From assembly GCA_963828825.1 (NCBI GenBank), contig CAWHGF010000001.1, positions 62,001-126,000 on the forward strand: a stretch of DNA of 64,000 bases, in the 5' to 3' direction. The DNA is from Bog-473 sp963828825 (GTDB lineage: Bacteria; Actinomycetota; Acidimicrobiia; Acidimicrobiales; RAAP-2). Below are positions 20,560-28,931 of this stretch, piece by piece. Under the pieces are notes generated by a model, which was not told the DNA's origin, did no database searches, and worked only from the letters and a program-made list of their open reading frames with translations. Position numbers and translations under genes: made by a program. Within the stretch, counting starts at the first letter, position 1. Each line of letters opens with the position of its first letter.

Positions 20560-20964
20560 ATGAAAGACTTTCAACAGAAGTGGAGGAGGGAGCGTGTGCG
20601 ACGAACTGTCTGCATAGCGGGCTTAATGCTCTCGGCCCTCGCAGCGAGCTGTGCTGGTCTCCTATCGTTTTCGCCAGCGTCTGCGGCAACTGGTTTTCAT
20701 TGCCCCGGCACTCCCGGCTCTGCAAGCCATTCCTTCGCCTACATGAATGGGGTTACCGGCGAGCCTTCTCCATCGGAAGCGCTGACGCACTTCCTCCGAA
20801 CAGGAAGTGATGGGTTGCATCTTCCTCGGAGCTAATGGACGCATCAGTCGAAGAATCTCTTCGTGTATTCGGGCATACATGGGGACATTCGGGTCACGAC
20901 ATATCGTCTCCCCAAGGGTTCCTACCTCGTAACTCAGGCAAATCAGACCTGTTCAACGTTCTAG
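20560..20964 (+). CDS. Small secreted protein with an in-frame stop
   Basis: ATG at 20560 begins MKDFQQKWRRERVRRTVCIA, then a hydrophobic segment and AAASCAGLLSFSPASAA-like region, a clear export signal. The mature part TGFHCPGTPGSASHSFAYMN runs to TAA at 20833-20835. The same frame continues with THQSKNLFVYSGIHGDIRV and TTYRLPKGSYLVTQANQTC to a TAG at 20962-20964, and this reads as protein. The TAA may therefore be a nonsense change in a gene of about 135 codons. Function unknown. Its 3' end overlaps the convergent gene ending at 20894. Confidence 0.4.
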
Positions 20965-21310
20965 GTCCTCCTGCAGCAGGGTCAGGCGCTTCGCTGCTTG
21001 GCCTGCGAGCCTGGATTTCGAGATCGACACCGCGGCGGACCAACTCGACCTCGAGACGCTCCCGCTCGATCTTCGGGTGCACGAAGTTGTTCGGTGCCAC
21101 GTCGATGCCGCGCTCGGCGGCAAGGCAGACGAGCGCCCGGTCGTAGGTGATCTCTGTTACCAGGGCCGTCTCTGACATCACGCCCCCCCCGAGCTCCTGA
21201 GCGGGCAGCGCGGCACGACACTCTCGGACGTGGTCGAGCAGAGCATCGTCGTCCACGTCTGCGTTCCAGACGTCCAAAGCGCCCGAGAGGAGTGTGACGT
21301 ACATGCTCAT
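20894..21310 (-). CDS. Conserved small protein of unknown function (MSMY family, copy 1)
   Basis: A 138-residue cytoplasmic protein beginning MSMYVTLLSGALDVWNADV. Its middle (EITYDRALVCLAAERGIDVA, then FVHPKIERERLEVELVRRG and VDLEI) matches the translated pieces of 28609-28931, so the window holds two members of one family. I do not recognise it from elsewhere. Promoter side: the 200-base gap to the divergent membrane protein contains three DosR-box-like palindromes (21348-21432), placing it in the proposed regulon. The second copy sits beside the DosR-like regulator. Helical and charged, it could be a regulatory or protein-binding factor, but that is a guess. Confidence 0.6.
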   Translation of the reverse strand: MSMYVTLLSGALDVWNADVDDDALLDHVRECRAALPAQELGGGVMSETALVTEITYDRALVCLAAERGIDVAPNNFVHPKIERERLEVELVRRGVDLEIQARRPSSEAPDPAAGGPRTLNRSDLPELRGRNPWGDDMS

Positions 21311-21347
21311 GCCTTGCAGTGTGTACGCGGGCGCAGAGCGCTCACAA

Positions 21348-21432
21348 GGGAGGAACGTCCCATTTCAGGCCGCCTGAGCGATTCGGTGCCAGGTAGAGGA
21401 CCTTTCTCCCTAGCACAAGGGACGTTTGCCCT
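21348..21432. promoter_or_regulatory. Three DosR-box-like palindromes
   Basis: GGGAGGAACGTCCC (21348-21361), AGGACCTTTCTCCC (21397-21410) and GGGACGTTTGCCCT (21419-21432) lie in the divergent promoter of the genes at 20894-21310 and 21512-22129. They resemble the mycobacterial DosR consensus GGGACTWWAGTCCC and match boxes elsewhere in this window. Confidence 0.6.
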
Positions 21433-21511
21433 GGTCTCAGCTAGCGCTCAGCCATAGACGATGGAGACAGATCTCCTCGCGAGGAGGGATCAAGAACGAG
21501 GAGATACTCAG

Positions 21512-22129
21512 ATGCGACGCAAAGTTTTCGACATGCTGGCCAGTGTCGGTGGAGTGGCCATAGTCATCGTCTTGGTGGTTGCCGGCTCCCTGCTGATGGT
21601 GGGCTACAGCTTCGCCAACAACTACGTGCACACCCAACTCGCTGAGCAACAGATCACGTTCCCCTCGGCCGCAGCGTTCAAGCACCCGGTGCCGGGGTCC
21701 GAGATCACCCCGTCGATGATCCCCTCGGTCTCGCAGTACGCCGGTCAGCAGCTCGTCACGGGCCAGCAAGCCCAGGTCTACGCCAACGACTTCATCAACG
21801 TGCACCTCGGTGAGATCGGTGGCGGAAAGACCTACGCCCAGCTGAGCGCAGCGGCGATGGCCCTGCCCAAGGGTTCGCCGGCCTACACGGCGGCCGAGGC
21901 CAAGGTCCAGACGGTCTTCCAGGGCACCACGCTTCGTGGCCTGCTGCTCGAGGCCTACGGCTACAGCCTGATTGCCACCATCGCCCTCTGGTGCGCGATC
22001 GCCGCCTTCTGCCTCGCAGCCGTCATGGCGTTGCTGGTCGGACTCGGCTTCGCCCACGCCCGACGGACGGGCGACAACGAGGAGCTTCTCCCCAGCCACA
22101 CTCCGGAGAAGGAGCTGGTCACGGTATAG
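21512..22129 (+). CDS. Membrane protein of unknown function with two transmembrane segments
   Basis: A 205-residue protein from ATG at 21512 (MRRKVFDMLASVGG) with AGGAGATACTCAG upstream. One transmembrane helix is near residues 10-33 and one near 155-185. The region between (about 35-150) is outside and rich in Ala, Gln and Thr (SVSQYAGQQLVTGQQAQVYA), and the short C-terminal tail is charged. Two-helix proteins of this kind are common and uncharacterised in actinobacteria. Its promoter holds DosR-like boxes, so it may be induced with the dormancy genes. A 14-bp hairpin follows the stop. The frame is intact. Confidence 0.75.
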   Translation: MRRKVFDMLASVGGVAIVIVLVVAGSLLMVGYSFANNYVHTQLAEQQITFPSAAAFKHPVPGSEITPSMIPSVSQYAGQQLVTGQQAQVYANDFINVHLGEIGGGKTYAQLSAAAMALPKGSPAYTAAEAKVQTVFQGTTLRGLLLEAYGYSLIATIALWCAIAAFCLAAVMALLVGLGFAHARRTGDNEELLPSHTPEKELVTV

Positions 22130-22157
22130 CTCCAGCCAACTACTCCCAGTGAGGAGG

Positions 22158-22190
22158 CAACACCGGCCCGCAATGAGCGGGCCGGTGTTG
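22158..22190 (+). terminator. Hairpin terminator
   Basis: Perfect 14-bp stem CAACACCGGCCCGC with its complement and loop AATGA, 28 bases after the stop of the membrane protein gene. No T-run follows. Confidence 0.65.
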
Positions 22191-22324
22191 CGCGTCCATG
22201 CCCTAGTCTTCGCATCTGCGTTTCCCGGAGACACGCCCGCGCTTCGCCAGTGCAGCTTCGAGCACTTAGAGTCAGCCGAAGAGGAATTCGGTACGAGTTG
22301 GCCGAACCACGCGGTGAGTGCCCC

Positions 22325-23158
22325 CTACGCCTTACGGGCGGTCACCAGCAAGTAAGCGCCGCCCACCACGACACCGTCGGGCGTGGCGTACGGCTCGAGC
22401 GCCTCGACGGCGGCCTCGGTACCGGCCTGGACGGCGTCGGTGTCCTTGCCCTCCACCAGCCGGCGCCCCATCTCATCGGAGAGCATGAACGCGATGACGT
22501 CCTCGGGGTCGCGTCCCATGCGCATCCCGTCCTTATGTTCTTCGATTGTGACCTCCGACCAACCGGCGCCCTCAAGCAGGCCCCTGGTCCGCTTGACGTC
22601 CGCAAGGGCGAAGGGTCCGGGGGTGCCAGGTTCTGGTAGGTCGGGGATTCCCACGTGGGCCACCATCGCCGTGGCCGGCACCGCAATCCACTCGTTGGCG
22701 AACATTTCCTGCCAGCACACGAAGCCAATGCGGCCACCGGGTCGGGCTGCCTTTGCCAGGTTGGCGAAGGCGACCTCCGGGTCGTCGAAGAACATGACAC
22801 CGAAGCGGCTCACGACAACGTCAAATGGTTGGTCGAAGGAGGCGGTCTGGGCGTCGGCCTGGACGAAGTCGACGTTGATCTCTTGTTCCTCGGCCCGCCG
22901 TCGGGCCACCCGCAGCATGGGCGCCGAGATGTCGAGGCCGGTCGCCCGACCGCCGGGGCGTACGGCTTGGGCCGCCTCCAGGCTGATGGCGCCGTTGCCG
23001 CACCCGACGTCCAGAACCCGTTCGCCCGGCGCGAGGTCTATGGACTTCAGCAGCCGGCGGCCAAAGGGGGCGAGCATGGTGTCGAACCGCTCGGCCTCTG
23101 TCACCCAGACATCGGCGGGGCGCCCGTTCCAGTAATCGGCCATATTGGCATTGGCCAC
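22325..23158 (-). CDS. Class I SAM-dependent methyltransferase
   Basis: A 277-residue methyltransferase. ERVLDVGCGNGAISLEAAQA is motif I for SAM binding, ATGLDISAPMLRVARRRAEE carries the acidic residue of motif II, and DVVVSRFGVMFFDDPEVAFA and GGRIGFVCWQEMFANEW follow. It resembles the UbiE/ArsM-like small-molecule methyltransferases. The acceptor is unknown. The N-terminal MADYWNGRPADVWV is nearly repeated by a truncated copy at 51608-51832, just outside the right-hand repeat. ATG is at 23158. It is isolated from its neighbours, with no operon partner evident. Confidence 0.85.
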   Translation of the reverse strand: MANANMADYWNGRPADVWVTEAERFDTMLAPFGRRLLKSIDLAPGERVLDVGCGNGAISLEAAQAVRPGGRATGLDISAPMLRVARRRAEEQEINVDFVQADAQTASFDQPFDVVVSRFGVMFFDDPEVAFANLAKAARPGGRIGFVCWQEMFANEWIAVPATAMVAHVGIPDLPEPGTPGPFALADVKRTRGLLEGAGWSEVTIEEHKDGMRMGRDPEDVIAFMLSDEMGRRLVEGKDTDAVQAGTEAAVEALEPYATPDGVVVGGAYLLVTARKA

Positions 23159-23398
23159 GGGACCTTTTCTAGCTGCTCAAGTGCCAACAGTGCGGCGAAT
23201 ATCGGCGTCATCTGTTCGTCGCCGCAATGCTGGGGTCTATCTGGTCGATCCCGAAATTCACCTGTGGCACGATCCGTAGCGAAATGGACTTGGCCTCATC
23301 TCGAGTGTGTACTCGAGCCAAGGTGATCCAGTGTGTTTACGATCCGACTCGTTCTGGCCACGGTCCATCCGCGCCTGAGACAAGCAGGCGGCCGGAGT

Positions 23399-24985
23399 TC
23401 ATTCTCCCTGTACGTCGCGCCTCGTGAACGCGAATCCTCCAACGAGCGCGCTGGCCAAGCCGATGGCGATCATGATTCCATTTGCCGCCCAATTCGGGTG
23501 CACGGCGGGGGCCGACGCCATGTGGTGGAAGACGGAGGTGTCCAGCACCCAGTGGTTGATGGCGCCGATGCCTCCGACGATGACGAGGAGGAGCGACCAG
23601 CCCAGTACGCCGTAGACGGCGATCGACGTGAGCCGGGGTCGGATCCCGAAGACGAGAACACCGAAGCCCAAGATAAGCATTGCCGGTGGCACGAGGTTGA
23701 TTCCAGCTTCCAGCAGGGTCGTGAAGCTCACCCCCGCATGCTGGCTCACAGCGCCAAGCCAGGTGAAGATCCCCGCTGCGAGGCCGCTCAAGAGGAGGAC
23801 GACGAAGGCCACCAAGAGGCGCCCGCCAAGCCACGACGTACGAGAGACCGGGCCGATCAAGATGTGGTCGAGCATGCCTCCGGACTCCTCGGTGCGGGCC
23901 GCGGTGATTTGGCCGGCGGCAACGAAGGCAAGGAGCACCGCCAGTATGAGGAAGCATGCGCCGAGCACGGCATCGGGCCCTGTTCCGCCGGCACCGAGCT
24001 TGGCGAACACCTCTTCGGCCGAGCCCGAGATGGTGGCACCAGCCGACTTTGCGATGAGTCCAAAGAGGAGCGCTGACAGAGCGATCGCCAACCACCAGCC
24101 CATGACCCTGGTCCGCAGCAGGCGGATAGCCAGACCCGTCGGACCGAAGAGCAACCGGAGGTGTGGCTGTGCGTGGGCCACGTCCGGCACGATGCTCTTC
24201 CCCACGTCGCGCCGGCCGGCGAGGTACACGGCGCTGGCTGCAAGCAGCGCGGCGAAACCCACGATTGGCAGGAAGGCAAGGGGTTGGGGCGTCGTGAGGG
24301 GTTGCAGCTCCTCGACCCAGCCGAATGGGGAAGCCCAGATCAACCCGTCCAAACCGACGCCCGCGTCAGCGATCAGGCGAAGGGCGTAGCTCAGCCCCAG
24401 GAAGGCAGCACCGAGGGAGGCGGCCTGTCGCCTGGTGGCCGCCAGTTGGCTGGTGACGGCCCCGACGGCCAGGAACATCGCCCCCGTGGCCACCATGGCC
24501 AAAGCGAAGTACAGCGAAGGACCCGTAGCAATCCGCACGTTCGAGTCCTGGCCCGAGAGGACTGCGATGACCGCGGTGGTAACCCAAAGCGTGAAAACGC
24601 CGACACCGAAGCCCGCGATGGCCTGGGCGGCGGCGCGCCGCCGCGTCGTGAGACCCACGAGCAGGAGGTCCCAGCGGCCGAAGTCCTCCTCGCCGCGCAG
24701 AAGCCTCGTGCTGGTAAGGAGTCCCCACACCGCACCAAGAACGATGAGCGTCATGGAGATCTTGAAGACGGTGAAGCCACCCACGGTCTGGAGTTGGGAA
24801 GCTGGCCCGAAGAGCGCGCTCATCGCCTTGTTCGACCCGTAGGCAGCGGCCAGGGCATCGCGCTCACTCAAGGTTGTATAGATCTTGACGTAGCTGATCT
24901 CCGACGAGGCTATGGCGATGCCGAAGATCAGACCCCAGAGACCTCCCGAGCGAGCAGCCTTGCGGGCACTCAGCAGGCCGACCAT
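23399..24985 (-). CDS. ABC exporter membrane subunit (polyketide antibiotic exporter-like)
   Basis: A large hydrophobic protein, about 528 residues from the ATG at 24985 (MVGLLSARKAARSGG), with roughly twelve membrane segments in two repeats of six, as in the putative polyketide antibiotic exporters of actinobacteria. LLRGEEDFGRWDLLLVGLTT and ARTEESGGMLDHILIGPVSR are the paired cytoplasmic loops of the two halves. The frame opens to 25105 over the ATPase gene, but the upstream part is not membrane-like, so I prefer 24985. It follows the ATPase gene 25044-25940 on the same strand, 58 bases after its stop. Together they would pump out a hydrophobic compound. Confidence 0.8.
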   Translation of the reverse strand: MVGLLSARKAARSGGLWGLIFGIAIASSEISYVKIYTTLSERDALAAAYGSNKAMSALFGPASQLQTVGGFTVFKISMTLIVLGAVWGLLTSTRLLRGEEDFGRWDLLLVGLTTRRRAAAQAIAGFGVGVFTLWVTTAVIAVLSGQDSNVRIATGPSLYFALAMVATGAMFLAVGAVTSQLAATRRQAASLGAAFLGLSYALRLIADAGVGLDGLIWASPFGWVEELQPLTTPQPLAFLPIVGFAALLAASAVYLAGRRDVGKSIVPDVAHAQPHLRLLFGPTGLAIRLLRTRVMGWWLAIALSALLFGLIAKSAGATISGSAEEVFAKLGAGGTGPDAVLGACFLILAVLLAFVAAGQITAARTEESGGMLDHILIGPVSRTSWLGGRLLVAFVVLLLSGLAAGIFTWLGAVSQHAGVSFTTLLEAGINLVPPAMLILGFGVLVFGIRPRLTSIAVYGVLGWSLLLVIVGGIGAINHWVLDTSVFHHMASAPAVHPNWAANGIMIAIGLASALVGGFAFTRRDVQGE

Positions 24986-25043
24986 AACGCTTGCTGATCG
25001 CCCACTCGGATTGGGCGAGTTCGCAGGCGCCCGGATCGCGAGG

Positions 25044-25940
25044 TTAGGGAGCACGGCCGTTGTCGCCGTAGAGCGCGAGGAACAGCTCCTCGAGCGAGGG
25101 CTCATGGCTCATGAGTTGCGTGACGCCAACGTCGGTGAGAACTCTCAGCAAGGGCTCGATGGGACCCCTCACCTGGCAGCGCACCACTCGACCTTCGATC
25201 TTCACGGAGCTCACGCCGGGGATTCCCGAGAGGTCTGGGACCGGGCCGTCGAGGGTCGCATCGACGCTGAGCGCGCTGAGGTGGCGCATCTCGGTCAGTG
25301 TGCCCATCTCGATCAACCTCCCGGCGCGCAGGATGCCGACGCGGTCGCAGAGGGCTTCCACCTCGCTCATGCTGTGCGACGACAGGAAGACCGTCTGGCC
25401 GCGATCACGTGCTTCTCCGATGCAATGCCGGAACGCCTGTTCCATCAGGGGATCCAACCCGCTCGTTGGCTCGTCCAGGATGAGGAGATCGGGCCGAACC
25501 ATGAGGGCGGCGATCAGGATCACCTTCTGGCGGTTCCCTTTGGAATAGGCGCGCACCTTCTTGCTCGGATCGAGATCGAACCGGTCGATCAGCTCGTCTC
25601 GATAGGCGACGTCCGTTCGTCCGTGCACGCGTCCGAGCAGCGCCAGAGTCTCGGCGCCGGTCAGCGTCGGCCAGAGGTTCGCTTCACCGGCCACGAAGGC
25701 CAGTCGGCGATGGCTCTCGACGGGATGGCGCTGGCAGTCGAGGCCGAAGATCTCGCACTGCCCACTCGTCGGTTGGCTGAGCGCAAGCAGGAGGCGGATG
25801 GTGGTCGTCTTGCCTGCACCATTGGGTCCGAGATAGCCGACAACCTCACCCTGCGACACCTCAAGATCGAGGTGATCGAGGGCATCCGAGTCACCGTAAC
25901 GCTTGGTCAGGCCCTCGGTGTGTATGGCCGTATCTGCCAT
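25044..25940 (-). CDS. ABC transporter ATP-binding protein
   Basis: A 298-residue ATPase from ATG at 25940 (MADTAIHTEGLTKRYG). It has Walker A GYLGPNGAGKTTT, the signature region VRAYSKGNRQKVILIAAL, Walker B LLILDEPTSGLDPLMEQ and H-loop FLSSHSMSEVEALCD. The C-terminal 70 residues (VDATLDGPVPDLSGIPGVSS) are the regulatory extension seen in drug exporter ATPases. It is the first gene of a two-gene operon with the 12-segment permease downstream. The frame is open to 25991, but the similarity and the Met choice favour 25940. Confidence 0.9.
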   Translation of the reverse strand: MADTAIHTEGLTKRYGDSDALDHLDLEVSQGEVVGYLGPNGAGKTTTIRLLLALSQPTSGQCEIFGLDCQRHPVESHRRLAFVAGEANLWPTLTGAETLALLGRVHGRTDVAYRDELIDRFDLDPSKKVRAYSKGNRQKVILIAALMVRPDLLILDEPTSGLDPLMEQAFRHCIGEARDRGQTVFLSSHSMSEVEALCDRVGILRAGRLIEMGTLTEMRHLSALSVDATLDGPVPDLSGIPGVSSVKIEGRVVRCQVRGPIEPLLRVLTDVGVTQLMSHEPSLEELFLALYGDNGRAP

Positions 25941-26025
25941 TGCCAGCCGCCTCAGCTCCGTATTCGAACGTCTACTTGTATAGATGGGCATTGCCGCCGT
26001 TGCCGCGATGGACCCCCAATTGGCC

Positions 26026-26223
26026 TCAGGTTCCGATCAACCTGGATCCGTTCCAAAGCTGCTCCATCTGATCCCACAATGTGCGAACCGGACGGAACGC
26101 TCCGCTGAGTGCTTTTCCGATGAGCTCAGGCCGTGGCCAGACTCCGTGGTTTGACTGGTAGGCGTGAGCCTCCAAGCCGGGGGGCAGCGTACCCGCGAGA
26201 TCATGGCTCCGGTCCAAATTCAT
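26026..26223 (-). CDS. Small hypothetical protein
   Basis: A 65-residue open frame 31 bases behind the broken universal stress protein gene and on the same strand: MNLDRSHDLAGTLPPGLEAH, then VWPRPELIGKALSGAFRPVR and LWDQMEQLWNGSRLIGT. The composition is protein-like, with three Trp, and CCAAGG lies upstream of the start. I recognise no family. It may be the third gene of the carbamate kinase operon. Confidence 0.3.
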   Translation of the reverse strand: MNLDRSHDLAGTLPPGLEAHAYQSNHGVWPRPELIGKALSGAFRPVRTLWDQMEQLWNGSRLIGT

Positions 26224-26253
26224 GATCGCCTTGGAAATATGAGGCTTGCCGCC

Positions 26254-26735
26254 CTAAGGGGAGGCTTCAGGTGTCGCACGCCGCCGATCATCCCGATACA
26301 CGAGCACGGGACAATGAGCATGGGTGGCACAGTGCTCGCTGACCGAGCCCAAGAGAAGACCGACCAGCTCTCCGTGTCCCCTTTGGGCAACGACAAGCAA
26401 AGCGGCACCATTGGATTCCGCTTCCAACACGGTCGCCGGATCACCTTGCATAACGCGGCCGTCAATCGCGAGGTCCGGGTACTCGGCACGCTATTGTTCA
26501 ATCAGATGGTCGAGCATCTGTTCGGCACTCATGCCCGGATCGAAATCCGAAGGGAACGGAGCCGACCACGCCAGGTTCGAAGGCCACTCCCACGCCGCAA
26601 TCAATCGACCTGCGAATGCGTCGCGGATGCGTAACTAAGCGCCCATTGCAATGCTTGCAGCGACGCCGGCGAGCCGTCAACGCCCACGACGACGCGCTGA
26701 GGAATCCCGGTGGATGCAAGTTCCGATGTTGTCAT
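26254..26735 (-). pseudogene. Universal stress protein, broken by a frameshift and an in-frame TAG
   Basis: The N-terminus from ATG at 26735 reads QRVVVGVDGSPASLQALQWA, a classic USP start. That frame ends at TGA 26601-26603. An adjacent frame supplies GRLIAAWEWPSNLAWSAPFP and then MSAEQMLDHLIEQ to a TAG at 26491-26493. Beyond that it continues with RAEYPDLAIDGRVMQGDPAT and LLVVAQRGHGELVGLLLGSV with SEHC, the ATP-binding C-terminal motif. AAGGAGG precedes the start, and the ATG overlaps the carbamate kinase stop as ATGA, so the two were cotranslated. With two lesions of different kinds it is probably inactive. Confidence 0.7.
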
Positions 26736-27697
26736 GCCGTGACCTCCTTAGCGTCGGCTGGCGGAGGCTGTCGCCGCCCCCGAGCAGGCTCATTCGGGTA
26801 GACGACCGTTCCCGCCTCCGCCGCGAGAAGCCGAGGGGCGTCGGCCAGTTTCCCAATGGCTGCGGTGCCGCCGGTGCCTTCGACAAACCGACAGGCCGCT
26901 TCGACCTTGGGGCCCATCGATCCAGCAGCGAAATCGAGTGCGCGAAGGGCCTCGACGCTGGTCTGGCCGATGGCATGTGCGCTCGGTGTTCCGTAGCCGC
27001 GTTGCACATTGGCCACGTCGGTCAGGAGCAAGAGCGCATCTGCTTTCAACTGGACCGCCAACAGGGCGGTGGTGAGGTCCTTGTCGACGACCGCGTCGAC
27101 TCCTCGAAGTTCCCCGTCGTCTTTCCGGACCACGGGAACTCCGCCACCGCCCGCGCAGATCACCGTCCGGCCATCGTTGAGGAGCGTCCTGATGTCGTCC
27201 AACTCGATGATTGCTAGTGGCTCAGGGGACGCAACAACCCGACGCCAACTTGTGCCGTCTTGTCGCATAGTCCAACTGTGCTGGCGCGTGAGCACTCTCG
27301 CCTGGCGCACGGTGTAGATTGGGCCGACGAACTTGGTCGGCTCCGAGAAGGCCGGATCAGCTGCGTCGACCAGCGTCCGCGTCAGCAGGCAGACTGCCTC
27401 GTGGTCGGGGGCGGCGTGCTCGATCGCTCCCACGAGCCAGTTCCCGATTAGGCCCTGTGTCTCCGCGACCAGGATGTCGAAGGAATAGGGGCGTGCGAGC
27501 GCGGGGTCGGCCGCACTCTCCAAGGCGAGGACGCCCACCTGAGGGCCGTTGCCATGGGTGATCACGAGATCGTGCTCCTTGACCAGCGGCGCCAGGGCTT
27601 CGGCGGCGGCCCGGACATGGCGCTGCTGGACATCTGCGTTAGGTGCCTCGCCGCGCTCGAGCAACGCGTTGCCACCCAGGGCGACGACGATTTTCAC
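26732..27697 (-). CDS. arcC: Carbamate kinase
   Basis: A 321-residue amino acid kinase-family enzyme catalysing carbamoyl phosphate + ADP to ATP + carbamate/CO2/NH3. The GTG at 27697 gives MKIVVALGGNALLERGE, the family N-terminus. HGNGPQVGVLALE, the YTVRQA loop, ICAGGGGVPVV, VDAVVDKDLTTALLA and AGSMGPKVEAACRFVE are all conserved. It starts inside a GTGA overlap with a 42-codon upstream frame and ends in an ATGA overlap with the universal stress protein. It gives anaerobic substrate-level ATP, matching a hypoxia role. DosR-box-like repeats lie upstream at 27915-27950. No arginine deiminase or ornithine carbamoyltransferase gene is present nearby. Confidence 0.88.
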   Translation of the reverse strand: MKIVVALGGNALLERGEAPNADVQQRHVRAAAEALAPLVKEHDLVITHGNGPQVGVLALESAADPALARPYSFDILVAETQGLIGNWLVGAIEHAAPDHEAVCLLTRTLVDAADPAFSEPTKFVGPIYTVRQARVLTRQHSWTMRQDGTSWRRVVASPEPLAIIELDDIRTLLNDGRTVICAGGGGVPVVRKDDGELRGVDAVVDKDLTTALLAVQLKADALLLLTDVANVQRGYGTPSAHAIGQTSVEALRALDFAAGSMGPKVEAACRFVEGTGGTAAIGKLADAPRLLAAEAGTVVYPNEPARGRRQPPPADAKEVTA

Positions 27698-27822
27698 GAT
27701 GAAGGCGCCAGTTCGATCCCGCTCAACCTGGCCGCCACGGTGACCGCTTCGGGCGTGAAGGCGGTTCTCCGCCTGGTCGAAGACGACGGCTCGCAAAGAG
27801 GCCGAGCGCTCGTGATGGTCAT
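27694..27822 (-). CDS. Small open frame coupled to carbamate kinase
   Basis: Forty-two codons beginning MTITSARPLCEPSSSTRRRT. AAGGGAGG is well placed upstream of the ATG at 27822. The stop overlaps the carbamate kinase GTG as GTGA. The arrangement suggests a translated small protein or leader that couples initiation of arcC. No family is recognised, and the Ser/Arg-rich sequence alone is weak evidence. Confidence 0.35.
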   Translation of the reverse strand: MTITSARPLCEPSSSTRRRTAFTPEAVTVAARLSGIELAPSS

Positions 27823-27914
27823 CCGATCCTCCCTTGCCGTAGGCCGCGATCGCGTTTGCGAGGTGGCGGCATTGGCATGTGTCGATCTTGAGGTCTCGGA
27901 CCCGGGTTCATCTA

Positions 27915-27950
27915 GGGACCAACGTCCTGAGGGCCAGGGACGTTGGTGGC
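27915..27950. promoter_or_regulatory. Two DosR-box-like repeats upstream of the carbamate kinase operon
   Basis: GGGACCAACGTCCT (27915-27928) and GGGACGTTGGTGGC (27937-27950), about 95 bases upstream of the 42-codon frame that leads into arcC. The first keeps both half sites, the second only the left. The gap 27823-28153 contains these, the box at 28082 and no gene. Confidence 0.5.
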
Positions 27951-28081
27951 CACGGGGGCGGCCTGAAGCAGCTCCGATGTCGTTACCGGCCCGCCAGCAT
28001 CATGGGACCATCAACACCAGATTTCGTGCTGGCCGAGCAACTGTTTGAGGGGGTCACTGGACTGGGTGGATCTCTGGAATA

Positions 28082-28095
28082 GGGACCATTGTCCC
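28082..28095. promoter_or_regulatory. DosR-box-like palindrome upstream of the PNPOx gene
   Basis: GGGACCATTGTCCC has perfect GGGAC/GTCCC arms and lies 58 bases before the ATG at 28154. It is among the closest matches in the window to the mycobacterial DosR core. Confidence 0.6.
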
Positions 28096-28153
28096 GAGCA
28101 GTCCACACCATGGCCCCTATGTGCGCCGTTCCGGGTTCCGTAACGTCAATGCC

Positions 28154-28612
28154 ATGAATACCACGGAGCAACTTGAGGACCTCAGCCATGGCGAGTGCAT
28201 GCTCCGCCTCGAGGCGAACGGCGTCGGTCGGGTTGCTGCCGTTCTCGACTGCCGCCCATACATCTGTCCGGTCAACTACATCATGCACGAGGGTGCTGTC
28301 ATCTTTCGTACACGAAGCGGCAGTCACCTTCACAAGGCGACTCGCGACTCCTATGCAGCCCTAGAGATCGACAGTACGGACTTCACGTATCACGAGGGAT
28401 GGAGCGTGCGGGTGCGGGGTCGTGCCTCTCATGTTGTTGATCCGGCCGAAGTGATCGCACTGGAGCGAGTGTGCGTCGCGCCATGGGCTGGCGACGACAG
28501 GGACTGTTTCGTGCAGATCCGTATGGACGAGGTGCGAGGCGAGAGAATCAGCCATCGGCACCCCGACTCGGTGCCAATGTCTTCCGACGGAGACGGACGA
28601 GGGGGGCCGTGA
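28154..28612 (+). CDS. Pyridoxamine 5'-phosphate oxidase-like flavin split-barrel protein
   Basis: A 152-residue protein of the PNPOx-like split-barrel family, which binds FMN, F420 or haem. GECMLRLEANGVGRVAAVLD, YICPVNYIMHEGAVIFRTRS and HEGWSVRVRGRASHVVDPAE are typical. Many such proteins are found in mycobacterial and Streptomyces dormancy regulons with unknown substrates. ATG at 28154. Its TGA overlaps the GTG of the next gene as GTGA, indicating cotranslation with the MSMY-family protein. A well-formed DosR-like box lies 58 bases upstream. Two related genes are at 34574 and 45273. Confidence 0.8.
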   Translation: MNTTEQLEDLSHGECMLRLEANGVGRVAAVLDCRPYICPVNYIMHEGAVIFRTRSGSHLHKATRDSYAALEIDSTDFTYHEGWSVRVRGRASHVVDPAEVIALERVCVAPWAGDDRDCFVQIRMDEVRGERISHRHPDSVPMSSDGDGRGGP

Positions 28613-28931
28613 GCATGTACGCCGACATCCTCTCTAGCGTCCTCAACGACTGGGTCGACGGGCTCAGCGGTGCCGAGCTCGTCGAATTCGCGCAGAGTGT
28701 GTCGGGCCCAGATGCTCGACGTATCCCCCCGCCGTGACAGTGCCTCGACTGCTCTGGCGGCCGAACTCTCCTATGACCGGGCCCTGATCAAAGTGTGCCA
28801 GGCACACGGTATTGCCGTCATGCCCTGGCGGTTCTCACACCCCGGCGAGGAGCGAGGCTCGGCTCGAGAGGGAGCTCGTCACGATTGGTGTCGACCTCGT
28901 GGCGCTATCGAGGAGTCCGGGTCGGGACTAA
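28609..28931 (+). pseudogene. MSMY-family small protein, copy 2 (two frameshifts)
   Basis: GTG at 28609 gives MSMYADILSSVLNDWVDGLS, matching MSMYVTLLSGALDVWNADV of the protein at 20894-21310. After a shift near 28700-28735 the next frame reads AAELSYDRALIKVCQAHGIA and WRFSHPGEER, matching EITYDRALVCLAAERGIDVA and FVHPKIERER of copy 1. A second shift near 28860 gives RLERELVTIGVDLVALSRSP to TAA 28929-28931. The intact product would be about 107 residues. It overlaps the 3' end of the convergent DosR-like gene by four bases and is coupled to the PNPOx gene. Confidence 0.6.
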
